The position numbers and the translations under genes were made by a program. The notes below the pieces were generated by a model. That model was not told where the DNA came from. It did not search any database and saw only the letters and a program-made list of their open reading frames with translations. Shown piece after piece: positions 54,214 to 62,087 of a stretch of 64,000 nt of DNA (the first letter of the stretch is position 1; every line of letters begins with the position of its first letter). The stretch comes from JAGQOZ01 sp041399205 (lineage in GTDB: Bacteria > Planctomycetota > Planctomycetia > Pirellulales > Pirellulaceae): NCBI GenBank assembly GCA_041399205.1, contig JAWKTK010000022.1, forward strand, positions 114,807 through 178,806. Direction: 5' to 3'.

Positions 54214-54870
54214 ATGAATACCAAACCACTGGCCGTAGGAACATTCCTGGTCGCAATGCTGAGCGTTTCTAGCGCGTATGCCAGCGGCTGTGAACACTGT
54301 CGTGAACTTCGACGTGACTATAACCACCGCATCGAATGCGCTCGGCACGACCATGAAGCCGCGTGTCGCAATTTGCGAGATCACTGGCATGCGAACCGAA
54401 GTCACGTGCTGGACGAAATTCACCACACAGCAACGTGTCGCCATCCGGGCCGTCACGCGACTCTGCGTAGACTGCACGACGAGCTGGTGTGCTTGGATCG
54501 AGACTACCATGCGGCGCGACGCGATTTAAACCGAGCGTTTGCGGAAAAGAACCGCTGCTTGATTCGCGATCGTGAATCCGCATTGCGAGCATGCCGCGAA
54601 ATGCATCACGGTGTCGCTCGGAATCGGATGCACAACCGGGTCGTCGTTCCGGCTCCCGTAGCGGTACCGCATGGAGTTCATTCGCATGGCGCCGGTCGCG
54701 CGATTGTGCCCGATCCCGACGTCTATCGCCGCAACGATTTGGGACGCGCTGATTCGTGGCGAACGGACGAATATCGATATGGCGACCGTCGACCCGATAT
54801 GGTTCGCCGCGAATCGGTCGATATGGGAGACTTGATCTTGAGTCTGATCGCTCGACATCTAGACCGCTGA
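54214..54870 (+). CDS. Secreted His/Cys/Arg-rich protein
   Basis: A 218-residue exported protein with GGAG 9 bases before ATG 54214 and a signal peptide (cleavage near SAYAS). The mature part is unusually rich in His (about 20) and Arg, with eight Cys, the first as CEHC at 26-29. Residues 26-135 are helical with Cys and His at regular spacing (CEHCRELRRDY, CARHDHEAACRNL, HTATCRH), like a metal-binding helical bundle. Residues 140-210 are low complexity with many Arg and Asp. I do not know a family; periplasmic metal (Zn, Cu, Ni) binding is a guess. A strong terminator follows. Confidence 0.7.
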   Translation: MNTKPLAVGTFLVAMLSVSSAYASGCEHCRELRRDYNHRIECARHDHEAACRNLRDHWHANRSHVLDEIHHTATCRHPGRHATLRRLHDELVCLDRDYHAARRDLNRAFAEKNRCLIRDRESALRACREMHHGVARNRMHNRVVVPAPVAVPHGVHSHGAGRAIVPDPDVYRRNDLGRADSWRTDEYRYGDRRPDMVRRESVDMGDLILSLIARHLDR

Positions 54871-54903
54871 ACGTTCACCGATTACGGCATTTTCGAATCA
54901 ACC

Positions 54904-54945
54904 GGGCTCGATCGCAACCAATGCGAATCGAGCCCTTATTTTTTA
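54904..54945 (+). terminator. Rho-independent terminator
   Basis: GGGCTCGAT (54904-54912) and ATCGAGCCC (54927-54935) form a 9-bp stem extended by CGC/GCG, followed by TTATTTTTTA. It ends the His/Cys-rich protein transcript. Confidence 0.88.
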
Positions 54946-55353
54946 CTGCTAGCGTCTCATCAACCGGGTCCGTTGCAAAAGTACGACAAGTTTTTGGCAC
55001 GCTGAGTGCACTGTTCCGGAAATGGTTGATGCGATTTAACATCAACCGGAAAAGTAAACGCAGGCGTTGCCGTCGTCACGGAGCGTACGTAAGGCATAAC
55101 GTAAACTATAGGGTTGACTGCGATACTTTTCCTGCGTCACACAAATCTCATCAAACAAACTATTTTCGGCCGGTTCTTTCTTCGAGTTTGGCATCAGGCG
55201 TTGACTCGCCTAGTCACCATCGGATATCGATGAAAGAACGGGCTACGGAATGACGGAATTGACTCCGCAGCCTTTTCCCGTTTTACAGGAGCAAGAATTG
55301 CTGGGACTGCTGTCTCGCTCCACGGCATACGTTCATCCAAAGGAGGAGAACAC
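54946..55353. other. Intergenic region, about 410 bases
   Basis: Between the terminator and the DUF1571 gene. It holds the promoter for that gene and its strong ribosome-binding site (AAAGGAGG just before 55354). Open frames here are short and lack protein character. No repeat or RNA was recognised. Confidence 0.45.
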
Positions 55354-56226
55354 ATGTCTTGGAAGTTTATTTCGTCATTGGGTTGCACTCTTCTGTTCAC
55401 GACCAACATCGCTTGGAGCCAACCGGCTGCTGGCGGTTCGAACAGTGTTCTCAAAGTACCAACTCCCGAAATCATCACCGCCGCTCGGATTCCCGACAGA
55501 CAACCTCATCCGTTGCTACCGGCAATTCGTTTGGCAATTGACGAATACAAACATATACGCGAAGAGATCCGCGACTATTCCTGTGTCATGGTTCGCCGCG
55601 AACGAACCGACGGTCAACTCGGAAATCACGAATACATCTTTGCCAAAGTGCGTCATCGCCGCAAACAAGACAACCAGATTGTGGTGCCCTTCAGCGTGTA
55701 TTTGAAGTTCCTGAAGCCAACCGAAGTGGCAGGTCGCGAAGTCTTGTATGTCGAAGGACAGAATGACGGTGAAATGCTGGTTCGCAAAGGTGGACCTCGC
55801 TTCGGTTTCGTGACCACTCGGCTGAAACCGGAAAGCGATGTGGCCATGACCGGAAATCGCTATCCCATCACCGAATTCGGTTTCGAGAATCTAGTGCGGC
55901 GTTTGATCCAAGTCTCCAAAGAGGACTTGAAGACAGATTGCCGAGTGGAGTTCTTTGAAGACGCCAAGATCAACGGACGCAATTGTTTGGGGATCGAAGT
56001 CACACATCCGGAAACCTCGCTGGACACCAGATTCCATGTGGCTCGAATTTTCTTGGACCGTGAACTAAACGTACCGATTCATTACGAAGCGTACGGTTGG
56101 CCCAGCGATCAGAAACAAGATCAACCTGTTCTGCTGGAACAATACACGTACACCAAAATCCAACTGAACAACGGCTTTGATGACGCCGACTTCAGTCCAG
56201 ACAATCCAGAATATGGCGTGAAGTAA
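55354..56226 (+). CDS. DUF1571 domain-containing secreted protein
   Basis: A 290-residue exported protein of the DUF1571 family, common in planctomycetes. A signal peptide (cleavage near AWSQP) is followed by a domain beginning AIDEYKHIREEIRDYSCVMVRRER and containing VVPFSVYLKFLKPTEVAGREVLYVEG, RLKPESDVAMTGNRYPITEFGFENL and VARIFLDRELNVPIHYEAYGWP (the long runs lie at about residues 62-85, 110-135, 155-180 and 232-250). The layout recalls LolA-like outer-membrane lipoprotein carriers, which is only a fold-level impression. ATG 55354 follows AAAGGAGGAGAACAC, a near-perfect ribosome-binding site, so it is probably well expressed. Confidence 0.85.
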   Translation: MSWKFISSLGCTLLFTTNIAWSQPAAGGSNSVLKVPTPEIITAARIPDRQPHPLLPAIRLAIDEYKHIREEIRDYSCVMVRRERTDGQLGNHEYIFAKVRHRRKQDNQIVVPFSVYLKFLKPTEVAGREVLYVEGQNDGEMLVRKGGPRFGFVTTRLKPESDVAMTGNRYPITEFGFENLVRRLIQVSKEDLKTDCRVEFFEDAKINGRNCLGIEVTHPETSLDTRFHVARIFLDRELNVPIHYEAYGWPSDQKQDQPVLLEQYTYTKIQLNNGFDDADFSPDNPEYGVK

Positions 56227-56379
56227 CGACTCGTCAAAGTTCGTCGTTGGCACTGTGTTCGAAATATGATTTGCAACCAAGCCGAACCATTCCGGTTCCG
56301 CTTGGTGTGTTTATCGAATGTGGCCATTAGGCGTCGGGTTCGAATTCGCACGTTCGATCGGAAGCATCGCACCCAATCG

Positions 56380-56916
56380 TCAAGGCTGATCGATGATGGC
56401 CAGAATCCGAGCGACACTGGGACGATCAATCGGACTCTTGCTGACAAAATGAAATCGCACGATGCCTTGTGGATCTATTAAAACGTCACCGCCTAACTGA
56501 TAGATGTCGTCAGTGGGCCGTTTTACTTTTTGGCCTTTCCACATCAGCTTCAAATAGTAGAGCCAATTCTGCAGCCCGAGCACTCGCCACGAACTGCCTC
56601 GCTCCATTCCATACGCTTGATAGAGTTTGCGGTTCGGGTCCAACAGAATGGGCCATGGACACCCAGTTTCTTGGCGATACGCTTCCGCTCGCCAACGTTT
56701 TTCAAACGTCACAATCCGTACTTGGATGCCGCGTCGATCCAGTTCGTCTTGAGACTGACACAACTGTGCCAGGTGATCTCGACACGGCAGTCACGACAGA
56801 TGCCGATGAAACACCAGCAACGCCCATCGGCCGGCCAGATCTTGCAAGCCATGTTGCTTGCCCGAAGAATCTTCCAGCGAATAATCAACCGCTTTGCTTC
56901 CCGTGCGATTCTTCAT
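56380..56916 (-). CDS. Candidate selenoprotein: AhpC/TSA_2 (PRXL2/SelU-like) peroxiredoxin-like protein
   Basis: A 178-residue thioredoxin-fold protein if the in-frame TGA at 56793-56791 is read as selenocysteine. From ATG 56916 (MKNRTGSKAVDYSLEDSSGK) the first strand is RWALLVFHRHLS, then U42-L-P-C45-RDHLAQL, the place where AhpC/TSA_2 relatives have a redox CxxC. After it the chain continues with VRIVTFEKRWRAEAYRQ, CPWPILLDPNRKLYQAYGMERG and DIYQLGGDVLIDPQGIVRFHF, all family-typical. An ATG at 56763 would start after the active site and give a truncated protein, so I reject it. A hairpin 18 nt beyond the TGA fits a bacterial SECIS. It probably reduces peroxides or disulfides. It is divergent from egtB. 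A nonsense mutation or base error is the alternative. Confidence 0.72.
56755..56772 (-). promoter_or_regulatory. Candidate bacterial SECIS element
   Basis: On the minus-strand RNA, CUGGCAC and GUGUCAG pair over 7 bp (one G-U) around the loop AGUU. The stem starts 18 nt after the UGA and the loop 25 nt after it. A G in the first two loop positions and this spacing match the usual bacterial SECIS pattern. A lower GAGA/UCUC helix with a 4-nt bulge can extend it. It is within the coding region, as in other bacterial selenoprotein genes. Confidence 0.6.
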
Positions 56917-57038
56917 TGTGCTTTCTGCTGAAATCAAGGACGGACGTTTGAACAAAACGTAACGGTGGCCGGTTCCCGCCGAAACCGCTACAGTATGTTA
57001 CCAGGAGCCACGCAGACCGTCAGGAGCCTTCGAGTTTC

Positions 57039-58319
57039 ATGCTTGAACCAACTTCCATTGAATCAAAGCCGATCACTCAGGCTGAAAGTTTGTCATCCAG
57101 ATTTCAACGCGTTCGCCAATTTACCGAGCAACTATGTCAAACGCTGGAGCCAGAAGATTGTGTGGTCCAGTCGATGCCGGACGCCAGTCCGATTCGCTGG
57201 CATTTAGCGCACACCACTTGGTTTTTTGAAACCTTCTTGCTGGTGCCATTCGAACCGCAATATTCGCCCAAGCACAGCGAATACGCCGTACTTTTCAACT
57301 CGTATTACAACACCATTGGCCAACAGTTTCCTCGTTCTCAACGCGGTTTATTGTCGCGTCCCACGGTCGCTGAAGTTTGGAAATATCGCCGGCGAATTGA
57401 TGCGCTGGTGATTTCGCTGCTGGATCGCCTGTCCGGTGATCCAGCATTTGACGCCGTAGTGGAATTGGGACTGCAGCATGAACAACAGCACCAAGAGCTA
57501 ATGCTGACGGACATCAAACATCTTTTTTCGTGCAATCCATTGTTCCCCGCATTTCAAAGTAGGGCCGACCATGTTGCTGCCACTCGTGATACGCTCGACA
57601 TGAAGTGGTATTCGCAAACAGAGCAGTTGGCGTGGCTGGGGCATGATGGCCATGGTTTCTGTTTTGATAATGAACTGCCCAGACATCAACACTTCGTCCC
57701 AAGTTTCCAGCTGGCCCACCGTTTGGCCACCAATCGTGAATACCTTCATTTCATCCAAGATGGCGGTTATCAACGCCCGGAATTGTGGCTTTCCATGGGT
57801 TGGCATTGCGTGCAAGACCAGCGATGGGAACATCCGCTGTACTGGCATCGCCAAGCGGAAGATTGGTTGGAATTTACTTTAAATGGCTTGCTGCCCATCG
57901 ATTGGGATCAACCTGTTTGCCATGTCAGCTACTTTGAAGCCGACGCATACGCGCGCTGGGCGGGTTACCGCTTGCCCACCGAATTTGAATGGGAACTAGC
58001 GGCAGATGAAGTAGCAACCAGCGGTAATTTTGCGGAATCGATGCGTTTCCAACCGATGGCGGATGCCAGTCCATCGAATGGTATCCACCAAATGTTTGGC
58101 GATACTTGGGAATGGACTTCCAGCGCCTATGCGGCCTATCCGGGATATCAACCAGCGGCCAGTGCATTGGGCGAATACAATGGCAAGTTCATGTGCAATC
58201 AATTTGTGTTGCGAGGTGGTTCGTGCGCCACGTCGGCATCTCACATCCGTAAGACCTATCGCAACTTCTTTCCGCCCGACGCTCGCTGGCAATTCTCGGG
58301 AATTCGCCTTGCCCAATAG
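57039..58319 (+). CDS. egtB: Ergothioneine biosynthesis protein EgtB
   Basis: A 426-residue non-heme iron sulfoxide synthase, which joins a thiol donor (cysteine or gamma-glutamylcysteine) to hercynine using oxygen. The N-terminal DinB-like domain has RWHLAHTTWFFE with His58, and QHEQQHQELMLTD with His147 and His151, giving the expected three-His iron site. The C-terminal formylglycine-generating-enzyme-like domain covers about 200-426: PVCHVSYFEADAYARWAGYRLPTEFEWELA (about 290-320), GDTWEWTSSAYAAYPGY and FVLRGGSCAT. ATG 57039 is used. It is followed 70 bases later by egtD and is divergent from the candidate selenoprotein. The related SenA enzyme uses a selenosugar, but no senB-like gene is nearby, so ergothioneine is the default reading. 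Confidence 0.9.
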   Translation: MLEPTSIESKPITQAESLSSRFQRVRQFTEQLCQTLEPEDCVVQSMPDASPIRWHLAHTTWFFETFLLVPFEPQYSPKHSEYAVLFNSYYNTIGQQFPRSQRGLLSRPTVAEVWKYRRRIDALVISLLDRLSGDPAFDAVVELGLQHEQQHQELMLTDIKHLFSCNPLFPAFQSRADHVAATRDTLDMKWYSQTEQLAWLGHDGHGFCFDNELPRHQHFVPSFQLAHRLATNREYLHFIQDGGYQRPELWLSMGWHCVQDQRWEHPLYWHRQAEDWLEFTLNGLLPIDWDQPVCHVSYFEADAYARWAGYRLPTEFEWELAADEVATSGNFAESMRFQPMADASPSNGIHQMFGDTWEWTSSAYAAYPGYQPAASALGEYNGKFMCNQFVLRGGSCATSASHIRKTYRNFFPPDARWQFSGIRLAQ

Positions 58320-58389
58320 ACGTAAATGCCTAGCCTACTACTTGTCAGCGTCCTTATTGCGCATCATCGATCGCTAGAAATTGAATTGC

Positions 58390-59358
58390 ATGCCATCTAC
58401 TTCATCGTCCATCAGATTACAGACGGCGGCCAATACGCAGCATTCGTTTTTGCGAGATGTGATTGCAGGCTTATCCGAATCAAGAAAAACGCTGCCGAGC
58501 AAATATTTTTACGATCAGAAAGGATGCCAGCTTTTCGATCAGATCTGTCAACTCCCGGAATACTACCCAACTCGTACCGAACTGGCGATCATGGATTTGC
58601 ACGGACAAGAAATGGCTGCTTGTTTGGGCGAAAACAATGCGTTGATCGAATTCGGTAGCGGCAGTTCAATTAAGACGCAAATCTTGTTGAGCGAACTAGA
58701 AAATCTATCGGCTTATGTTCCGCTGGACATAGCTCCGACTTACTTGCACGAATCAACCAAGCGTCTGCAGCAGCGGCATCCCCAATTGAAAATCATTCCC
58801 GTGTGCGCCGATTTCACAGCGGACTGGCAATTGCCAGACGAAGTCTATGAAGCGGATCATCGCACGTTCTATTTTCCTGGCTCGACCATCGGCAACCTGA
58901 AACCGCCACAAGCAATCCGTTTGCTGCAGCATATCCGTCGCGCCGGTCAGCCCAGTGGCGGATTGCTGCTGGGTGTCGATCGAAAGAAGTCGGCTGATAT
59001 CTTAGAAGCAGCCTACAACGACGCAACCGGTGTCACGGCCGCGTTCAATTTGAATTTGCTATCGCGAATCAATCAACAATTGGACGGCAACTTTGCATTG
59101 AACCAATTCGTTCATCACGCGTTCTACAACACCGAACCGGGACGCATTGAGATGCATCTGGTAAGCCAATTGGCGCAAGAGGTCCAGGTTGCCGGTCACG
59201 TGTTTCACTTTGAAAAAGACGAAACCATTCGTACCGAGCTATCCCACAAGTACAGCCTGCCAGACATACAGCAGATGGCAGCAGCAGCCGATATGGACGT
59301 GGCTCAAGTTTGGAGCGATCCACAGGACTGGTTCAGCGTATTCTACATGCAGTTTTAG
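58390..59358 (+). CDS. egtD: L-histidine N(alpha)-methyltransferase EgtD
   Basis: A 322-residue SAM-dependent methyltransferase that trimethylates histidine to hercynine, the first step of ergothioneine synthesis. Visible motifs are SKYFYDQKGCQLFDQICQLPEYYPTRTE (about residues 35-62), the SAM-binding IEFGSGSSIKTQILL, YVPLDIAPTYL, and FYFPGSTIGNLKPPQA, with the histidine-binding asparagine region, and LLLGVDRKK. The C-terminal FHFEKDETIRTELSHKY matches the active-site lid with Glu and Ser. ATG 58390 is chosen; a TTG three codons earlier exists. It is the second gene after egtB in the same operon. EgtC and EgtE genes are not visible in the window. Confidence 0.92.
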   Translation: MPSTSSSIRLQTAANTQHSFLRDVIAGLSESRKTLPSKYFYDQKGCQLFDQICQLPEYYPTRTELAIMDLHGQEMAACLGENNALIEFGSGSSIKTQILLSELENLSAYVPLDIAPTYLHESTKRLQQRHPQLKIIPVCADFTADWQLPDEVYEADHRTFYFPGSTIGNLKPPQAIRLLQHIRRAGQPSGGLLLGVDRKKSADILEAAYNDATGVTAAFNLNLLSRINQQLDGNFALNQFVHHAFYNTEPGRIEMHLVSQLAQEVQVAGHVFHFEKDETIRTELSHKYSLPDIQQMAAAADMDVAQVWSDPQDWFSVFYMQF

Positions 59359-59442
59359 ATTCAGCTTCTTCGTCACTGGTAAGTCATTCGACGACGCACC
59401 AGACCTGCATCCGAAACGCTTCCGTTGCGAATTCCATGCGTT

Positions 59443-59475
59443 CAACAAAAAAGGCTCGCCATTGCAGCGAGCCTT
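59443..59475 (-). terminator. Rho-independent terminator of rplM-rpsI
   Basis: AAGGCTCGC (59451-59459) and GCGAGCCTT (59467-59475) form a perfect 9-bp stem around a 7-base loop. On the minus strand it is followed by a run of seven T, and it lies 30 bases after the rpsI stop codon. It faces the end of egtD on the other strand. Confidence 0.9.
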
Positions 59476-59504
59476 CCAGTATTCTTCGAACAAGCCAAAC
59501 GAAA

Positions 59505-59918
59505 TTAACGCTTGGAGAACTGAGTACCTCGACGAGCACCTCGCAGGCCGTACTTCTTGCGTTCCTTCATACGAGCGTCTCGAGTCAAGAAGCCTTCGTC
59601 TCGCATGATTTGGAACGTTTCCATATCAAAGCTCACTAAAGCTCGAGCAATCCCCATGCGACAGGCACCAGACTGTCCTGTATTTCCACCGCCATGAACA
59701 CGAATGATCACGTCTACTTCGTTGCGCTTGCCAGAATTTTCCAGCGGCTCTAGCAAGAAGTGACGATCTTGTTCGATGGGAAAGTATTCTTCCAATTCAC
59801 GCTTATTGATTGTGATCTTTCCGCTACCAGGACGAATTCGAACTCGTGCCACGGACGATTTACGTCGTCCTGTTCCCAGTGCGTCATTGGTCAATTTGTC
59901 TTTGCGAACCGCAACCAT
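59505..59918 (-). CDS. rpsI: 30S ribosomal protein S9
   Basis: A 137-residue ribosomal protein S9, part of the small-subunit head, whose C-terminal tail reaches the P-site tRNA. Diagnostic features are ALGTGRRKSSVARVRI near the start, GSGKITINKRELEEYFP, VHGGGNTGQSGACRMGIARALV and the terminal KYGLRGARRGTQFSKR with the conserved -SKR end. It follows rplM by 66 bases, the usual bacterial order, and a terminator follows it. Length and motifs are normal. ATG 59918 starts MVAVRKDKLTN. Confidence 0.97.
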   Translation of the reverse strand: MVAVRKDKLTNDALGTGRRKSSVARVRIRPGSGKITINKRELEEYFPIEQDRHFLLEPLENSGKRNEVDVIIRVHGGGNTGQSGACRMGIARALVSFDMETFQIMRDEGFLTRDARMKERKKYGLRGARRGTQFSKR

Positions 59919-59984
59919 GGTCTTGCCTTATCACTAACTTGGGATTTGGCGGAAGGAGCGAATAAAATCCTTCCTCCGTATGAC

Positions 59985-60428
59985 TTATTTGCTGCCCAGC
60001 TCGATTGGCTTTGGCTGCTGAGCTTGATGCGGATGATCCGCACCAGCGTAGATTTTCATCTTGGCCAGCATCTTACGAGCCAGCTTGTTCTTGGGCAACA
60101 TGCGGCGAACTGCCATATGCAGAATTCGCTCCGGTGCACGCTCGCGAATCCGAGCCGCCTGTTCGACTCGCAAACCAGGATAGCCTGTGTAGCGAGTGTA
60201 AACCTTTTGGTCCCACTTCTTGCCAGAAAATTCAACCTTTTCGGCATTAATCACCACCACAAAGTCACCCGTGTCGACGTGAGGTGTGTACGTGGGACGA
60301 TGCTTGCCCATTAAAATGACGGCAATGTCGCTGGCCAATCGACCAACCGATTTTCCGGTTGCGTCAACAATCCACCATTGTTGCTGCACTTCACCCGGCT
60401 TTGCTATGTATGTCTTAATTGAAGCCAA
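59985..60428 (-). CDS. rplM: 50S ribosomal protein L13
   Basis: A 147-residue ribosomal protein L13, an early-assembling large-subunit protein. It shows QQWWIVDATGKSVGRLASDIA, LMGKHRPTYTPHVDTGDFVVVINAEK (about residues 38-64), VYTRYTGYPGLR and HMAVRRMLPKNKLARKML. The start is TTG at 60428 with GAGGAA close before it; no ATG fits the expected N-terminus (family starts with Met-x-x-x-TY/KTY). It is the first gene of the rplM-rpsI operon, and the promoter must lie within 60429-60851. Confidence 0.96.
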   Translation of the reverse strand: MASIKTYIAKPGEVQQQWWIVDATGKSVGRLASDIAVILMGKHRPTYTPHVDTGDFVVVINAEKVEFSGKKWDQKVYTRYTGYPGLRVEQAARIRERAPERILHMAVRRMLPKNKLARKMLAKMKIYAGADHPHQAQQPKPIELGSK

Positions 60429-60851
60429 TTCCTCTTCCTCCGTTGGGACCGAGGCCTATCGCCTTGGGAACTTCTAGGGCAACAGCATCTTGTTGATTCA
60501 AAACTCGCAGTTTATCGATTGCCTCAATCACCGGCAAGGGCGCTGCCAACAGCATTTTCTTGATCACTGCTAGCTGGCACCGCAAAAAATCTCCGCCGCC
60601 GTAAACCCCGTTATTCGGCTCGCCCAACAATCCAAGATGAAGCAGAATCCGACAATTTATTTGACTTACTCAACCTACGCTGTTTCGTCACGCAAAATGC
60701 GGCAACTTCGCGGCTGATGGCAATTCTTCGCCCCCGCTTCTTACCAAGCCATTGCTATGTTACGTTGTTTCCAGACTGAAACACCATTTTTCCGGTTCGT
60801 TCCATTTCGAACCAATCTCCATCGCACGGTTTTTGTAAAGTTTTTCCTTCT
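60429..60851. other. Intergenic region between divergent operons
   Basis: About 420 bases between rplM and pntAA, transcribed in opposite directions. It should carry both promoters and the rplM leader, where L13-S9 operons are sometimes feedback-controlled. A 71-codon minus-strand frame (60415-60630) lacks coding character. No tRNA or repeat was recognised. Confidence 0.45.
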
Positions 60852-62087
60852 ATGAAGATTTCAGTCCTGAAAGAGACCTTTCCAGGCGAGCGTCGAGTGG
60901 CGTTGGTGCCAGCGTCGATCGCGCCGCTCCAGAAAATTGGCTGCCAGGTGACCATACAGCAAGACGCTGGTGCGGCCGCCGGCTACCTGGACCAGGATTA
61001 CGTGGAAAAAGGCGCTCAGATTTCCACCGACCGAACATCCCTGTTTGACGCAGACATTGTACTTGGCGTCCGAGGCCTCGGTGCGAACCAACAAGCCGGT
61101 TCGGCCGACCTAGGCCACTATCGAGCGAATCAAATCCATATTGCCGCATGTGATCCCTGGGGAAACCCGCAAGCCGCCGCCGAAGTCGCCCATACTGGCG
61201 CCACGGCCTTTGGCCTGGAATTGATTCCGCGGATTACTCGAGCCCAGAGCATGGACATCCTTTCGTCCATGGCCACCATCGCTGGATATCGAGCGGTCCT
61301 ACTGGCCGCCGTCGAACTGCCGCGAATGTTCCCGCTGCTGATGACCGCGGCCGGGACGATTTCGCCTGCTCGAGTTTTCGTGATTGGCGCCGGTGTAGCA
61401 GGACTACAAGCCATCGCCACCGCCAAACGGCTCGGAGCCGTTGTGCATGCCTATGACGTGCGCCCCGCAGTGAAAGAACAGTGCGAAAGCTTAGGCGCCA
61501 AATTTGTCGAACTGGAATTGGAAGCGGGGCAGTCGGAAGATAAAGGCGGTTATGCCAAAGCGTTAGGTGAAGAATTTTACGTCAAGCAGCGGCAGCTGAT
61601 GGCCAGCGTGGTGGCAGAAAGTGACGTGGTCATCTCCACCGCCGCCATTCCCGGTAAACCATCACCGCTACTGATCACAGCAGATGCCGTGGCAGGCATG
61701 CAACCTGGCTCCGTGATTGTAGACTTAGCTGCGGAACGAGGCGGCAATTGCGAACTATCCGAAGCCGACCAACGGTGTGTCAAACATGGAGTGTTGCTGT
61801 TGGGGCCCACCAATTTGCCGTCGGAAATTCCGTATCACGCCAGCCAAATGTTTGCCAAGAACGTCACCACGTTTCTGCAGCACTTGATTGCCAAAGATGG
61901 ATCGCTGACGTTGGATCTGAAGGACGAGATCACCGCCGGCACGCTGATGACCAAAGACGGAGAAGTGGTGCATTCGCGGTTGCGAGAATTACTGGACCTT
62001 CCGCCGTTGCCAATCGAACCAGCCGATACCGCCGACGGAAATGATGATTCGTCCGCAGAAGCTAACCATTCATCCGAAGGAAAATGA
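60852..62087 (+). CDS. pntAA: NAD(P) transhydrogenase alpha subunit, part 1 (PntAA)
   Basis: A 411-residue NAD(H)-binding subunit (domain I) of the proton-translocating transhydrogenase, which transfers hydride between NAD(H) and NADP(H). It starts MKISVLKETFPGERRVALVP, has the family loop RITRAQSMDILSSMATIAGYRA (about residues 128-149), the Rossmann motif VFVIGAGVAGLQAIATAKRLGA with YDVRP, and VDLAAERGGNCE. The C-terminal 35 residues are an acidic Asp/Ser tail beyond the normal end. Part 2 is a separate gene overlapping by 4 bases (ATGA), so this is the three-subunit type. It is expected to be cytoplasmic and membrane-associated through its partners. Confidence 0.94.
   Translation: MKISVLKETFPGERRVALVPASIAPLQKIGCQVTIQQDAGAAAGYLDQDYVEKGAQISTDRTSLFDADIVLGVRGLGANQQAGSADLGHYRANQIHIAACDPWGNPQAAAEVAHTGATAFGLELIPRITRAQSMDILSSMATIAGYRAVLLAAVELPRMFPLLMTAAGTISPARVFVIGAGVAGLQAIATAKRLGAVVHAYDVRPAVKEQCESLGAKFVELELEAGQSEDKGGYAKALGEEFYVKQRQLMASVVAESDVVISTAAIPGKPSPLLITADAVAGMQPGSVIVDLAAERGGNCELSEADQRCVKHGVLLLGPTNLPSEIPYHASQMFAKNVTTFLQHLIAKDGSLTLDLKDEITAGTLMTKDGEVVHSRLRELLDLPPLPIEPADTADGNDDSSAEANHSSEGK

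Noticed and set aside
56774..56790. Closer alternative hairpin after the TGA (UGCC-GUG paired with CAC-GGCA)
   Set aside because: It can form, but its loop starts only 8 nt after the UGA and the stem has a 2-base bulge, outside the usual SECIS spacing; the hairpin at 56755-56772 fits better.
56469..56951. 160-codon plus-strand frame
   Set aside because: Antisense to the peroxiredoxin-like gene, with no family features.
60415..60630. 71-codon minus-strand frame ahead of rplM
   Set aside because: It overlaps the rplM start and leader, has no ribosome-binding site that stands out and no recognisable domain.
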